64,000 nt of DNA from Sporolactobacillus sp. THM7-7 (lineage in GTDB: Bacteria > Bacillota > Bacilli > Bacillales > Sporolactobacillaceae), in the NCBI RefSeq assembly GCF_004153225.1, contig NZ_SEMB01000004.1:1-64000 (forward strand), given 5' to 3'. The position numbers were made by a program, and so were the translations under genes. Below are positions 1-7,957 of the stretch, one piece after another (within the stretch, counting starts at the first letter, position 1; every line of letters begins with the position of its first letter). Under the pieces are notes generated by a model that was not told the DNA's origin, searched no databases, and saw only the letters and a list, made by a program, of their open reading frames with translations.

Positions 1-8
1 TATGTGCC

Positions 9-88
9 TATGGATAACTTTTCAAAAACCTATGATCCACAGGTGGATAACTCCCGGAAATCCCGGCAGTAAAGGCTTTTTATCCACA
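9..88. promoter_or_regulatory. Cluster of four DnaA-box-like 9-mers
   Basis: One exact DnaA box, TTATCCACA, lies at 80-88. Three one-mismatch versions lie at 9-17 (TATGGATAA), 33-41 (TGATCCACA) and 42-50 (GGTGGATAA), and the middle two abut head to head. Four such sites in 80 bases is more than chance would suggest and resembles origin or DnaA-titration clusters. No dnaA, dnaN or rpmH is visible. Most genes to the right point toward this edge, which argues against an active origin here. Confidence 0.45.
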
Positions 89-93
89 GCGGA

Positions 94-882
94 TCACGGA
101 ATTGTGCCTACAGCTGTCGAAGGCGAGTCTAAATTTCTCCATAGGTGGTGGGCTTCTCTGGCAATATGTTCCAATATATTGGGCGGTGCAGTAGTAATAG
201 CCGCGCACTGCTTGATTAGAGCATCTAATTCTAATTTAAATGCTTCTAAATCCTTTGCTTCGTTAATCACTATTTGCCTGAAAGCGTTTAAAGCTGGTAG
301 CATCTCAGTGCGTGGTTTTCGTACTATTGTTTTGAGTGCGTTTGCTTGGAGAAAAAGTCGCTCAAACTTTTGTGTCATTGCCCTTACCTTATCTTGTAGG
401 TCATAATTTGTTGGATCTAAATAATGATGAACAAAAGCAAGATGATCAGCCATTTGTCTCAACCAAAACGTACTTTCATGGATGACCGAATCCGCGACAA
501 ACACTTGACCGCCACTTTGCATTAACCCAAATACTTTCTGGGACTCCTCGGCTTCTCGTATCATATGATCCATAAGTGCTACTGGCGTTGAAACAATCAA
601 GTCACAGTGTAAAGCCTTATTCATGCCAAGCATAATGAAATGACGAAATTCACTTATCGCTTGTTGCGATTCATTAATTAAAATACCCAAATCCCCTTGT
701 TTCTCTTCTGCCCTCTGCCATATCCCTCCCAAACTCTGAACCATACTCTGATTTGCACGTGCTAATTCCAATTCATGATGACTTATTTGCCTGTCAAAAA
801 ATTGACCATGCTCTAAATTACTTCGCAGCCAAAAGGCTACTATCCCATATGCATCCCTTTCGTAGTTATCCGTATACCCCAT
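94..882 (-). CDS. DUF2935 domain protein
   Basis: This 262-residue soluble protein appears to be two helical repeats of the DUF2935 type. The second copy carries the characteristic FWLRQMADHLAFVHHYLDP stretch, and the N-terminal copy has a related FWLRSNLEHGQFF segment. The family is common in spore-forming Bacilli and Clostridia and has a haemerythrin-like helical look, but its function is unknown. The start was set at the ATG at 882 because AAAGAGGTG sits seven bases upstream. The longer GTG reading at 900 overlaps that ribosome binding site. No signal peptide or membrane segment is seen. It stands alone, with decayed DNA on its upstream side. Confidence 0.8.
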   Translation of the reverse strand: MGYTDNYERDAYGIVAFWLRSNLEHGQFFDRQISHHELELARANQSMVQSLGGIWQRAEEKQGDLGILINESQQAISEFRHFIMLGMNKALHCDLIVSTPVALMDHMIREAEESQKVFGLMQSGGQVFVADSVIHESTFWLRQMADHLAFVHHYLDPTNYDLQDKVRAMTQKFERLFLQANALKTIVRKPRTEMLPALNAFRQIVINEAKDLEAFKLELDALIKQCAAITTAPPNILEHIAREAHHLWRNLDSPSTAVGTIP

Positions 883-960
883 AAGTACACCTCTTTCCAC
901 TACCGATACAATTATATTCTGAGGAAATTTGGATATGCAAAAATGATTATATTACAGTTA

Positions 961-990
961 AAATAAAAAAAGACCTTCAATTGAAGGCAA
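961..990 (-). terminator. Hairpin with T-run on the minus strand
   Basis: A perfect 14-base palindrome, CCTTCAATTGAAGG at 974-987, is followed on the minus strand by a T-rich tract. It looks like an intrinsic terminator for minus-strand transcription arriving from the DUF1259 side, although no gene lies immediately upstream. Confidence 0.4.
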
Positions 991-1000
991 AATATAACAA

Positions 1001-1184
1001 ATGGCTCGCACTGTTCAAAACATGAAATTAGAGGATATTGTCTGTAAAGTGAAAAACAGTCATTATGTCAGTAAAAGAAGTACTGAGTGGCTGAAATTAA
1101 TTTAACTGGATGTATGAAGATGTCTATCCAACGTTTATTCAAACAGATTTCATGATAAAAAATTCTCTACTGCTCTATAATTAA
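1001..1184 (+). pseudogene. Relic of an ATP-dependent DNA ligase
   Basis: Reading from 1001 gives about 34 residues ending in EDIVCKVKNSHYVSKRSTEW and then LKLI before a stop. This resembles the conserved nucleotidyltransferase-domain segment (EGIVAK...GKRS.DWLK) of LigB/LigD-type ATP-dependent DNA ligases. A one-base shift at about 1104 restores NWMYEDVYPTFIQ, which matches the following INW.Y.DVY part of that family. Only about 60 codons remain, with no start region or OB domain. It is a non-functional fragment, perhaps left by a phage or mobile element. Confidence 0.5.
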
Positions 1185-1240
1185 CGGAAATAGACTGTTT
1201 CGTAGTTGACGGAAGAGGCGCAATAATCCACCGCAAAAAT

Positions 1241-1330
1241 TTGCAACGGTAAGACTTGTACTAAAACCATAGAAAGTAGCCTAATCTAGTACAAGTAGTC
1301 ACCAAATCGCAAACTTGCGAACCTTACCGA
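1241..1330. other. Nested inverted repeats, possible three-way RNA junction
   Basis: An outer stem CGGTAAG (1247-1253) pairs with CTTACCG (1323-1329). Inside it lie two hairpins: CTTGTACTA (1255-1263) with TAGTACAAG (1287-1295), and TCGCA (1307-1311) with TGCGA (1316-1320). The nesting would form a compact three-way junction if transcribed from either strand. No protein is encoded here and no known riboswitch motif was recognised. It could be a structured RNA, or the end of a small non-autonomous element. Confidence 0.35.
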
Positions 1331-1415
1331 GTATTGGAATCCGCACTGAATCAATGTTTAACCGAAAACAGAAAAGAGATGTATTTATTGTCGTTGAAAT
1401 AGTGATTGATTAATG

Positions 1416-1817
1416 TTAGTTTTTAGGCTTTTTGAAGAGTCTTGCTTCTAATGCTGCTTCAAAACTTTTTCTAGCAAACTTAAATGGATCACCTACATTC
1501 TCCCAATGCATATACATGAGTCGAGGTTGATCAAACAGCCAATGGTTATGAACGGCAGTTACTATAAGTCCTCTTTCTCGTAATGCGGATAAAAATGGGT
1601 TAATTTCTTTTTGAAGGATTACGGTTTCACCTAGATTAAGTGTTTGCCCGTTTCTTTTGTTTTCAAAAGACAAAGCAAACGGAAGGGCTAATGGAGAACG
1701 AGTCGGACGACCTAAAATAGTAGCATCAATATCTCGGAGGCGTTGAACGACACAGACGGGTTTGGACGTAATCACCTCGCCTCCGATAATATCAGCAAGT
1801 TTTTGACAGGTTGACAT
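1416..1817 (-). CDS. DUF1259 (LppY/LpqO-like) protein
   Basis: This 133-residue protein matches the DUF1259 family. It has the late motif VTAVHNHWLFDQPRLMYMHW, where the HNHW...H histidines are the family's hallmark and might bind metal. No biochemical role is established. The start is the ATG at 1817, preceded by GTAGGTGAGATT. A longer in-frame reading to 1883 has no ribosome binding site. The family is often about this length as a single domain. No signal sequence is visible in the chosen form. It is monocistronic, with decayed DNA on both sides. Confidence 0.8.
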   Translation of the reverse strand: MSTCQKLADIIGGEVITSKPVCVVQRLRDIDATILGRPTRSPLALPFALSFENKRNGQTLNLGETVILQKEINPFLSALRERGLIVTAVHNHWLFDQPRLMYMHWENVGDPFKFARKSFEAALEARLFKKPKN

Positions 1818-1883
1818 AATCTCACCTACTTTCCATTTTGATGTTAATATGATATGTAAATTTAGATGGCCCGTCTGTGTCAT

Positions 1884-2313
1884 ATCGATGAGAATATGAA
1901 AAATAATAAAAATGTGGACATTTGATTCGTAGTATGTCTTTACTGCGAAGTAGGAAATGCACTAAAAAAGAGAACCAGCTTTGTCCAACCAGTTCCCCGC
2001 TCGCGTATAGAGTGCATCATGACATCTGAGAGAGCATAACTCACCAGCTCTCATACTTTCCTCGCAAAACTGGAGAACGTTCTTAAAGAGCATTTCATAC
2101 CCCGAGACGTGCTCTTAGATAAATTCTCTAGTTCCTTATCAGCGAGAAAATCCTTCACAGCTGCAATAGGCTTTTCGTTCTGTTTCGTTGTCTGTAGTTG
2201 ATAAAGAACAGACATTTACGCCTAACTTCTGAAGCCACTTTAAGCCCCCACCCGGCGGATCTCCAATTTTGGACAATCCACTCGGCTCAAATTTGAGCGG
2301 TGCAGTCCCGCCA
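1884..2313. other. Gene-poor stretch with possible mobile-element remnants
   Basis: No convincing gene is present. An open frame at 2139-2435 on the minus strand mostly runs through the transcript region of the neighbouring toxin-like locus and has atypical composition. The text around 2225-2335 (GC-rich, with repeated short inverted words such as CTCAAATTTGAG) resembles the non-coding tails of IS21-like elements, but no transposase was found. Confidence 0.25.
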
Positions 2314-2343
2314 TTGCATCTTTTACACGTTACCGGGTATAAT
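2314..2343 (+). promoter_or_regulatory. Promoter for putative antisense RNA
   Basis: TTGCAT at 2314-2319 and a perfect TATAAT at 2338-2343 are separated by 18 bases. This predicts transcription of the plus strand from about 2350 into the 3' part of the toxin-like gene on the other strand, as in the TxpA/RatA arrangement. Confidence 0.5.
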
Positions 2344-2349
2344 AAAGGT

Positions 2350-2515
2350 ACAGGGAACGTAAAATAAAATCGCCAGTGCGTGAACACTGGCGGAATGGCA
2401 ATATCCGCACAGAGCGGATGCAGCGCAACGATCAAAGTGCTAAATTACAAGGATGATCCACTTCAATCAAAGCCACTGCGAATGGCGTATGAAGGGGATT
2501 ATTTCTTTTTTCTGT
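2350..2515 (+). ncRNA. Putative RatA-like antisense RNA
   Basis: The RNA is predicted to start just after the TATAAT at 2338-2343 and to run convergently into the 3' end of the holin-like toxin reading frame. It would cover the toxin's terminator hairpin and roughly its last five codons. A small GCCA...TGGC hairpin followed by a T-rich stretch (about 2471-2515) could end it. The layout matches the 3'-overlapping antisense RNA of B. subtilis txpA/ratA. The exact ends are inferred. Confidence 0.4.
2361..2392 (-). terminator. Terminator of the toxin-like transcript
   Basis: CGCCAGTG (2371-2378) pairs with CACTGGCG (2385-2392), and on the minus strand it is followed by ATTTTATTTT. It ends the transcript of the holin-like toxin about 110 bases after its stop. 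Confidence 0.65.
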
Positions 2516-2578
2516 CTGACAGCATTGCACCAGTATACTGAAAGAAATCATCAGTGTTAAGGCTTGGAATACCGTCAT
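2499..2578 (-). pseudogene. TxpA-type holin-like toxin, frameshifted
   Basis: From the ATG at 2578 the frame reads MTVFQALTLMISFSILV, the typical membrane segment of the short putative holin-like (TxpA-type) toxins. Moving one base after the GTG codon gives AMLSDRKKK and a TAA, which is exactly the usual polar lysine-rich tail. The 80-base span is one short of a 27-codon gene, so a single base has been lost. As it stands, the frame runs on to 2432 without the lysine tail. The ribosome binding site is also weak (GGCGGTG, where GGAGGTG is expected). These toxins are normally silenced by an antisense RNA, for which a promoter is seen downstream. Confidence 0.6.
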
Positions 2579-2645
2579 CGGTGCCACCGCCAATCTATAA
2601 GGGTGTCGCTGTCCGCTCATATGCGGTCATCTATTGGCTATGTTA

Positions 2646-2651
2646 ATTATA
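2646..2651 (-). promoter_or_regulatory. -10 box of the toxin-like gene
   Basis: A perfect TATAAT on the minus strand lies about 70 bases before the toxin-like ATG. The -35 region (near TTACGT) is poor. Confidence 0.35.
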
Positions 2652-2771
2652 GTATGTCACACCTCAGAACGTAAAAAGCGAACCTGCTGGTATTAGCGTC
2701 CCAGTCGTATGCCTCAGCAGCTAGCAGTTTTATTGAGGCGATCGCGCTGGTGAATAACTAGATAGGTAATA

Positions 2772-2817
2772 AAAAACCAGTCTTCCTAAAATCGTTGATT
2801 AAAGGAAAACTGGTTTT
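2772..2817 (-). terminator. Terminator after NADH oxidase
   Basis: AAAACCAG and AGGAA...CTGGTTTT form a long AT-flanked hairpin with T-runs on both sides. It lies 55 bases past the stop of the NADH oxidase gene and may work in both directions. Confidence 0.7.
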
Positions 2818-2872
2818 AATATGAATGGCAGGCTAGCTGCCTAAGCAGCGGATTGAAACCGTCCTGTTTTGA

Positions 2873-4240
2873 TCACAGATTGGCAGGTACAATATTATTG
2901 GCCTTTTTATAGGCAGCTTTAGCCAGTTCGCATAAGTAATTCCACTGCTGGTCAAACTCCGGCTGGAAGAAGAAATCAGCCAGTGCCAGTTGCTGCGTGG
3001 TCTGTTTTGTTTGAATAGCCAGAGACAGCGTGTTGATTGCCGGCGTGATATCGTGTTTCGACATGAGCTGTCCGCCGACAATACGATTGGTACCCACTTC
3101 GTAAGTTAATTTCATATAAATCTTTTCTGTATCTGGTACAAAGGACGGTCTATAATAATCTTCTACATATACCGATTGAGTCTTCAGGCCGCTCTTTGCT
3201 GCTGTTGCTTCTTTAATCCCTGTGGTAGCAAATTTATAGTTGAAAAGAGATAAAGCTGATGTGCCGGAAACGCTGGGCATCTCAACCGATGGGTTCTCAA
3301 GATTCAGCGCGGCAACAACGCCCTGACGGCGCGCATTTGTGGCCAGGGCAATCGGCATTTTCTCGCCATTCGGGCTGTAATCGATCATGCAGGCATCACC
3401 GGCTGCAAAGACATCAGGTGCACTGGTTCTCTGATAACGATCTACTTTAATGGTTCCGTTCGGATTCTGTTCAATCGTTCCTTTCAGCCATTCTGTATTA
3501 GGCACAACGCCTGCAGCCTCAACAACCAGGTCAGCCGGATAGACACCTTTATCTGTTGCAACAGCTGTTGCTTGACCGTTTTGCCCTTGAATCTCTTGAA
3601 CTTTTTCGCCAAGCTGTACGTTAATTCCCCGCTTGATGAGATCAGCAGTCAGCAAATCAGTAAATTCCTTATCCAGATAAGTCGGCAGAATCCGGTCAGC
3701 CACATCAATGACAGTCACCTGCTTGCCAGCTTTAGCATAAGCTTCAACCAATTCAATGCCGATATAGCCGCTTCCGATAACGACGACATCTTTTACATGT
3801 GGATCGTTGATTTTGGCTTTATTTTTCAGGGCCCATTCTCTGCCGCGCAGAAAATAAACATTTTCCAAATCGTTTCCCTTAAATGGTAGCTGACGGGGAA
3901 CGGCACCAGGGCTCAGAACGAGTTTGTCATACGATATATCATACGAGCTCTGTGTATCCAGGTTGGTCACATGAATCGTCTTAGCCTTCGGATCCAAGCT
4001 GGTTACTTGGTGATGCGCATAAACGTCTACACCCTGATCACTGTATCCTTCCTTGGTTGCATAGTGTATATAATCTATATTTTGAACAGCATCCTCTAAA
4101 TACAGCTGAATCCCGCAAGAGAGAAAAGATACTTTATCCGTTTGCTCAAACAATTTGATTTTCGCATCGGGATAAGTCTCTAACGCTGTTTTCACAGCTT
4201 CATAGCCACCATGAGATGTTCCGACAACAACAATATTCAC
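2873..4240 (-). CDS. nox: FAD-dependent NADH oxidase (NADH oxidase/peroxidase family)
   Basis: This cytosolic flavoprotein probably reduces O2 with NADH, regenerating NAD+ in a fermentative cell. It has 455 residues. An N-terminal FAD-binding Rossmann motif (VVVGTSHGGYEA) is followed by SFLSCGIQLYL, whose cysteine falls at residue 42. That is the redox-active cysteine position of the enterococcal NADH oxidase/peroxidase family. A second nucleotide-binding motif (VVIGSGYIGIELVE) lies near residue 155, and a C-terminal FAD segment AAGDACM near residue 280. The start is the GTG at 4240, preceded by TTGGAGGGG. A longer ATG reading lacks a binding site. CoA-disulfide reductases share the fold, so water-forming NADH oxidase is the likely but not proven activity. 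It is monocistronic with its own terminator. Confidence 0.85.
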   Translation of the reverse strand: MNIVVVGTSHGGYEAVKTALETYPDAKIKLFEQTDKVSFLSCGIQLYLEDAVQNIDYIHYATKEGYSDQGVDVYAHHQVTSLDPKAKTIHVTNLDTQSSYDISYDKLVLSPGAVPRQLPFKGNDLENVYFLRGREWALKNKAKINDPHVKDVVVIGSGYIGIELVEAYAKAGKQVTVIDVADRILPTYLDKEFTDLLTADLIKRGINVQLGEKVQEIQGQNGQATAVATDKGVYPADLVVEAAGVVPNTEWLKGTIEQNPNGTIKVDRYQRTSAPDVFAAGDACMIDYSPNGEKMPIALATNARRQGVVAALNLENPSVEMPSVSGTSALSLFNYKFATTGIKEATAAKSGLKTQSVYVEDYYRPSFVPDTEKIYMKLTYEVGTNRIVGGQLMSKHDITPAINTLSLAIQTKQTTQQLALADFFFQPEFDQQWNYLCELAKAAYKKANNIVPANL

Positions 4241-4295
4241 ATAAACCCCTCCAATTAAGTTTGTCATTTACCAACAGACATAACGATAACATATC

Positions 4296-4867
4296 TCATA
4301 TTAGAATTAAAGCAATATGATAATAATTATAATATAGCTCTTGGATTAGGGCGTTGGCATCAATGTATTCATCAGATGCCCAGAGTTTGGCAAGCAGCTC
4401 GTCTTTTGTCACGGTTTGATTGGGCTTCTCAAATAACGCACGAAGCAGTTTGGCCTCTGTTGGTGTCAGATCGACCTTGTTCGGACCTTTTTTTAATTCA
4501 GAGCCTTCCAAGACAAAGCCGTCGAAGGTTAATTGTGCTTGAGAGAAGCTGTAGGTTCGGCGCAGCAAGGCGTTAATTTTCGCTTTTAACACATCGACTG
4601 AAAACGGTTTGGTGACATAATCGCCATCACCTGATTCATCTCATCATCTGCCGAACTGAGAAAGATGATCGGTGTTGTTGACGTTTTCCGAATCTCAGTC
4701 GTCCAGTAAAATCCATTGAAGTACGGCAAAGTAATGTCCATCAAAATCAAATTAGGTGCTGCTTCTCCGATTTCTTGGCGTACACTGCGAAAATTTTGTA
4801 CCGAAATCACCGTGTGCTCCGTCAAGGCCGTCTTCAGCTGTTTCACAATCGCTGCGTCGTCTTCCAC
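4296..4867 (-). pseudogene. BceR-like response regulator, frameshifted and truncated
   Basis: The gene begins with a good receiver domain (MEDDAAIVKQL, then LILMDITLPYFNG with the phospho-acceptor Asp, then IIFLSSADDEMNQ) and loses frame near 4590. The DNA-binding half continues in another frame as YVTKPFSVDVLKAKINALLR with an OmpR-type winged-helix start. Comparison with the fragment at 16551-16698 indicates that about 19 bases between two GAT repeats were deleted. The C-terminus also ends early, just after the DNA-binding domain reaches ASDEYIDANAL, so the recognition wing is missing. It lies beside bceA/bceB-type genes and would have been their regulator. No partner histidine kinase is present in the window. 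Confidence 0.8.
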
Positions 4868-5069
4868 AATAAATACTTTTGTATCAAAAAACTCCCACTG
4901 CGATTCGCTATATTCATTTTACTGATTTTCACAACATTTTCACAACTCGGGACAAATGAAAAAGAGGGTATCTCAATTAATGATGAGACCCCTTCTTGTT
5001 CGCCTCAAGTGTCGATGCGATAGCCGGAACGCCGCATGACCCGTGCTTTTTACAACTACGTTTTGGCCA

Positions 5070-7097
5070 TTATCGCTCGACGATTCGATAATACGCCCGG
5101 CTCGTTTGCTTGTAGATGATGTAGTAAATCACGGCAACGACGGCAATGGTGCCGATGCTGGTCAAAAGCAGCAAGCTAAAGCGCATGGTGCCGAACAAAC
5201 TGATCAGTTTTTGAATCATGATAAAGGCAAAAGCAAAGTGGACAATCGCCACGGCAATCGGCAAGAAGAAGACGAGCAGCACTTGTGAGCGAATGGTTTG
5301 CCGCACTTCTTTTCCGCTCAAACCGACTTCCTGCAGGATTTCAAAGCTGCGTTTATCCTGCTCCCCTTCAGAGATTTGCTTGTAGTAAATGATGAGTGCT
5401 GTTCCAAGAATAAAGGTGAACCCTAAGATGATGCCGATGAATAGGAACCCGCCTGCAAATGAAAGGAAATCCTTGCGCATCTCATCAGACGTTTGCAAGG
5501 ACGGCGGCATACCGGCAAGCGTCTTTTCTTCACCGCGATCATCTTGTTCTATGTTCGTTTCCGATTCATCTGTGCGCTGAATCGACTCGTCTCCATTGAC
5601 GCGGTAGTAAGACAAAGCTTCTCGGAGTTTGCCTGCATTTTTTGCGCTCATGTCTGCGGCAATGGTCGTATCAAATCCAAGCTTGTCATGACTGCCTGCT
5701 TCCTTGGCTGCATTGCCGAGTACCGGTTGCACCTGTTCTTTCGATTGGACAATCAGAATCAGCCAGGCGGATACAGTGCTCATGTAAACCGATGGGAAAT
5801 CCCTGATTCCCTTAATCTGTTCCTTGATCTGAAAAGTGTGATTCCCGAATGTCACATGATCCTCGTTAAAGCTGCCGACAGCCGGATAAACAATCGCTTC
5901 ATTACCCTGCAGGTGAACCTTTTCTCCAGTCAACTTTTCATAAGTTTCTGCGGTCATGAAATTCACAGCCGTCAAGCTAGAAAGCTTTTGCCTGTTTTCA
6001 AAATTGCCGTTCTTCATCGACCCGATCAGGCTGTTCGACAGTTCATAGGCAACTTGATTCTTCAGCGGAATGCCGTTATCTTTTGCCACCTGATTGACGA
6101 GCGCAACACTTTGCTGCTCGGTCGTGTTGACATTCATAACCGTATTTCGAACGAAATAGCCGTCCAGATAGCCATTGATGCTGGAATATAAACCGACTGT
6201 CGTCGCCAGGGTAACGAACGTCATCGTGACTAAAATTGTGATATTGGCCAGGCCGACCGCATTTTGTTTCATGCGATACAGCATGCTTGAAACGTTAATA
6301 AAATGTTTTGGCTGATAGTAATAGTTTTTATTTTTCTTCTGCCGTTTGAGCAGCCAGATTGTAAAGCTCAAGTAGAACAGGAGTGTGCCAAAGATGACAA
6401 ATAGCACAGCAACAAAGAATTTGGTTAAGGCATCAAGCGGCGAGGCAACTGTTACAGCAAGGTAATAACCGATGGCTAAGAAAACGATACCAAGCAAAGC
6501 CAGGATTCCGCGCGACTTCGGTTCTTTCTCTCCCTTTTTCGTATTGTTCAGTAATTGTAGGCTTGACTGACGATGGATGGAGAAGCTGCTGATCATGATC
6601 AGCAGTAAATAAATGACCGCAAAAGCCGCCGTAACAATCACAACCGCCAGTGGACTCCACTGCAAGTCAAAATAATTTTCACCAACCAGTTGGATTAAGA
6701 TGAGATAGAAAAATTTGGCGAAAATAATCCCCAGGACAGTTCCTGCAGCTACGGTGGTAAGAAACATCATCAATAGTTCCAGAATTGAAATATGGACGAT
6801 TTGATTTTTTTTCAAACCAAGAATATTGTATAGTCCAAATTCTTTCGTTCGCCGTTTCAGTAAAAAGCGATAACTGTAGATCATAAAGATGGTGGCGAAG
6901 ATCGTCAAAACAATTAATCCTAAGCTGAGCAGCATTGCAAAATTCTCCCAGCTGTGTAGCTTTTTCAAGCTTGGGCTGAACAAAATCGTTGCGATCATCA
7001 GATTCATGAGGAACATCACAACACTTGACAGTGCGAAGGGAAGAAAATTGCCCAAGGATTGACGGATGTTACGGCTCGCTAATTTCAAGTAAAACAT
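5070..7097 (-). CDS. bceB: BceB-type ABC transporter permease
   Basis: This 675-residue membrane protein fits the peptide-antibiotic resistance (Bce/Vra) permease family. It has an N-terminal membrane helix, then an FtsX-type block of helices up to about residue 310. A large extracellular domain of about 200 residues follows (roughly 310-540), then three C-terminal helices. That extracellular domain between helices 7 and 8 is the hallmark of BceB, which senses and frees lipid II-cycle intermediates from bacitracin-like peptides. The ATG lies one base after the ATPase stop and uses the GAGGTG at the end of the ATPase gene, so the two are translationally coupled. The family normally signals through a BceS kinase, which is absent here. 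Confidence 0.85.
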   Translation of the reverse strand: MFYLKLASRNIRQSLGNFLPFALSSVVMFLMNLMIATILFSPSLKKLHSWENFAMLLSLGLIVLTIFATIFMIYSYRFLLKRRTKEFGLYNILGLKKNQIVHISILELLMMFLTTVAAGTVLGIIFAKFFYLILIQLVGENYFDLQWSPLAVVIVTAAFAVIYLLLIMISSFSIHRQSSLQLLNNTKKGEKEPKSRGILALLGIVFLAIGYYLAVTVASPLDALTKFFVAVLFVIFGTLLFYLSFTIWLLKRQKKNKNYYYQPKHFINVSSMLYRMKQNAVGLANITILVTMTFVTLATTVGLYSSINGYLDGYFVRNTVMNVNTTEQQSVALVNQVAKDNGIPLKNQVAYELSNSLIGSMKNGNFENRQKLSSLTAVNFMTAETYEKLTGEKVHLQGNEAIVYPAVGSFNEDHVTFGNHTFQIKEQIKGIRDFPSVYMSTVSAWLILIVQSKEQVQPVLGNAAKEAGSHDKLGFDTTIAADMSAKNAGKLREALSYYRVNGDESIQRTDESETNIEQDDRGEEKTLAGMPPSLQTSDEMRKDFLSFAGGFLFIGIILGFTFILGTALIIYYKQISEGEQDKRSFEILQEVGLSGKEVRQTIRSQVLLVFFLPIAVAIVHFAFAFIMIQKLISLFGTMRFSLLLLTSIGTIAVVAVIYYIIYKQTSRAYYRIVER

Positions 7098-7098
7098 C

Positions 7099-7857
7099 TT
7101 AGCGCACCTCAGTTCCCAGCAGATTCGTCATCGTCATGCTGATTTTCTGCATGAAATCAGGCGCTTCCCGGTTTGCGCGGTAAAGCTGATGGAAAATGCG
7201 GCCATCTTTTATAAACAGCACGCGCTTTGCATGGCTTGCCGCAATCGCTGAGTGCGTGACCATCAGGATGGTCTGGCCGGCTCCATTAATTTCTTCAAGC
7301 AGGTTTAACAAATCTTCACTGTTTTTGAAATCAAGCGCTGCCGTCGGTTCATCCGCCAGGATAATCTCCGGCAGGGTAATGAGTGCACGTGCAATCGCAA
7401 CCCGCTGCTTCTGACCGCCTGACAGTTCAAATGGCTGTTTATCCAGCAAATCAGCAATGTTCAATTTCGGTGCCAGCTCCTTCAGTCGTTGTTCCATCTC
7501 CCGGACTGTGTAACGACCAAGGACGAGTGGCAGGAAGATATTGTCGCGAATCGATAACGTATCGAGGAGATTGAAATCCTGGAAGACAAAGCCCAGGTGC
7601 GCGCGACGAAATTCGGCCAGCCTGTTTTCCTTAATTTCCGTCACATCCTGACCGTTCAAAATAACCGATCCTGACGTCGGTTTTTCAAGAGTAGCCAATA
7701 TATTCAGCAGCGTCGTTTTACCAGAACCGCTTTCACCCATAATGGCTATGTACTCCCCATCTTCAACACTGAAGCTCACATCTTGCAGAGCGACGGTTTT
7801 TTCTTTGCTGAATCGTGTTTGGAAAATCTTTTGTAAGTGATTGACTTGTAATAACAT
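7099..7857 (-). CDS. bceA: BceA-type ABC transporter ATPase
   Basis: This 252-residue ATPase powers the adjacent BceB-like permease. Walker A is GESGSGKT at residues 41-48, the signature is LSGGQKQRVAIARAL, and Walker B is IILADEPTAALD, followed by a switch histidine in MVTHSAIAA. These residues are all intact, as expected for the MacB/LolD-like subclass that partners FtsX-type permeases. The start is the ATG at 7857, preceded by a GGGAGCGAG ribosome binding site. Upstream lie two TTACA-N4-TGNC(A/G) boxes resembling BceR operators. The operon is bceA-bceB, with the broken regulator gene next along the same strand. Confidence 0.88.
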   Translation of the reverse strand: MLLQVNHLQKIFQTRFSKEKTVALQDVSFSVEDGEYIAIMGESGSGKTTLLNILATLEKPTSGSVILNGQDVTEIKENRLAEFRRAHLGFVFQDFNLLDTLSIRDNIFLPLVLGRYTVREMEQRLKELAPKLNIADLLDKQPFELSGGQKQRVAIARALITLPEIILADEPTAALDFKNSEDLLNLLEEINGAGQTILMVTHSAIAASHAKRVLFIKDGRIFHQLYRANREAPDFMQKISMTMTNLLGTEVR

Positions 7858-7922
7858 AGGACTCGCTCCCTGCTTATCATTTCCTGATGCATTTAGTATA
7901 CAAGGTTTTGTTCAGGGAACTC

Positions 7923-7957
7923 TTACATTTTTGACGGACTATCTTACAGATTTGTCA
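7923..7957 (-). promoter_or_regulatory. Two BceR-type operator boxes
   Basis: TTACAGATTTGTCA (7944-7957) fits the inverted TNACA-N4-TGTNA pattern bound by BceR-like regulators. A second, weaker copy, TTACATTTTTGACG, lies at 7923-7936. Both are about 65-100 bases before bceA, where such operators usually lie. They are preserved although the local regulator gene is broken. Confidence 0.45.

Noticed and set aside
2225-2340. IS21-like terminal region
   Set aside because: The style of the sequence is suggestive, but no transposase, terminal inverted repeats or target duplication were found.
2139-2435. 98-codon minus-strand frame
   Set aside because: It reads through the toxin-like gene's 3' region and terminator, has no ribosome binding site and has an odd composition. 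The TxpA-like unit explains the DNA better.
2432-2620. 62-codon minus-strand frame as a full protein
   Set aside because: Only its middle is a real (frameshifted) toxin start. The tail after SILV is out-of-frame text.
5493-6191. 232-codon plus-strand frame
   Set aside because: It is antisense to bceB, with no family similarity or start signal.
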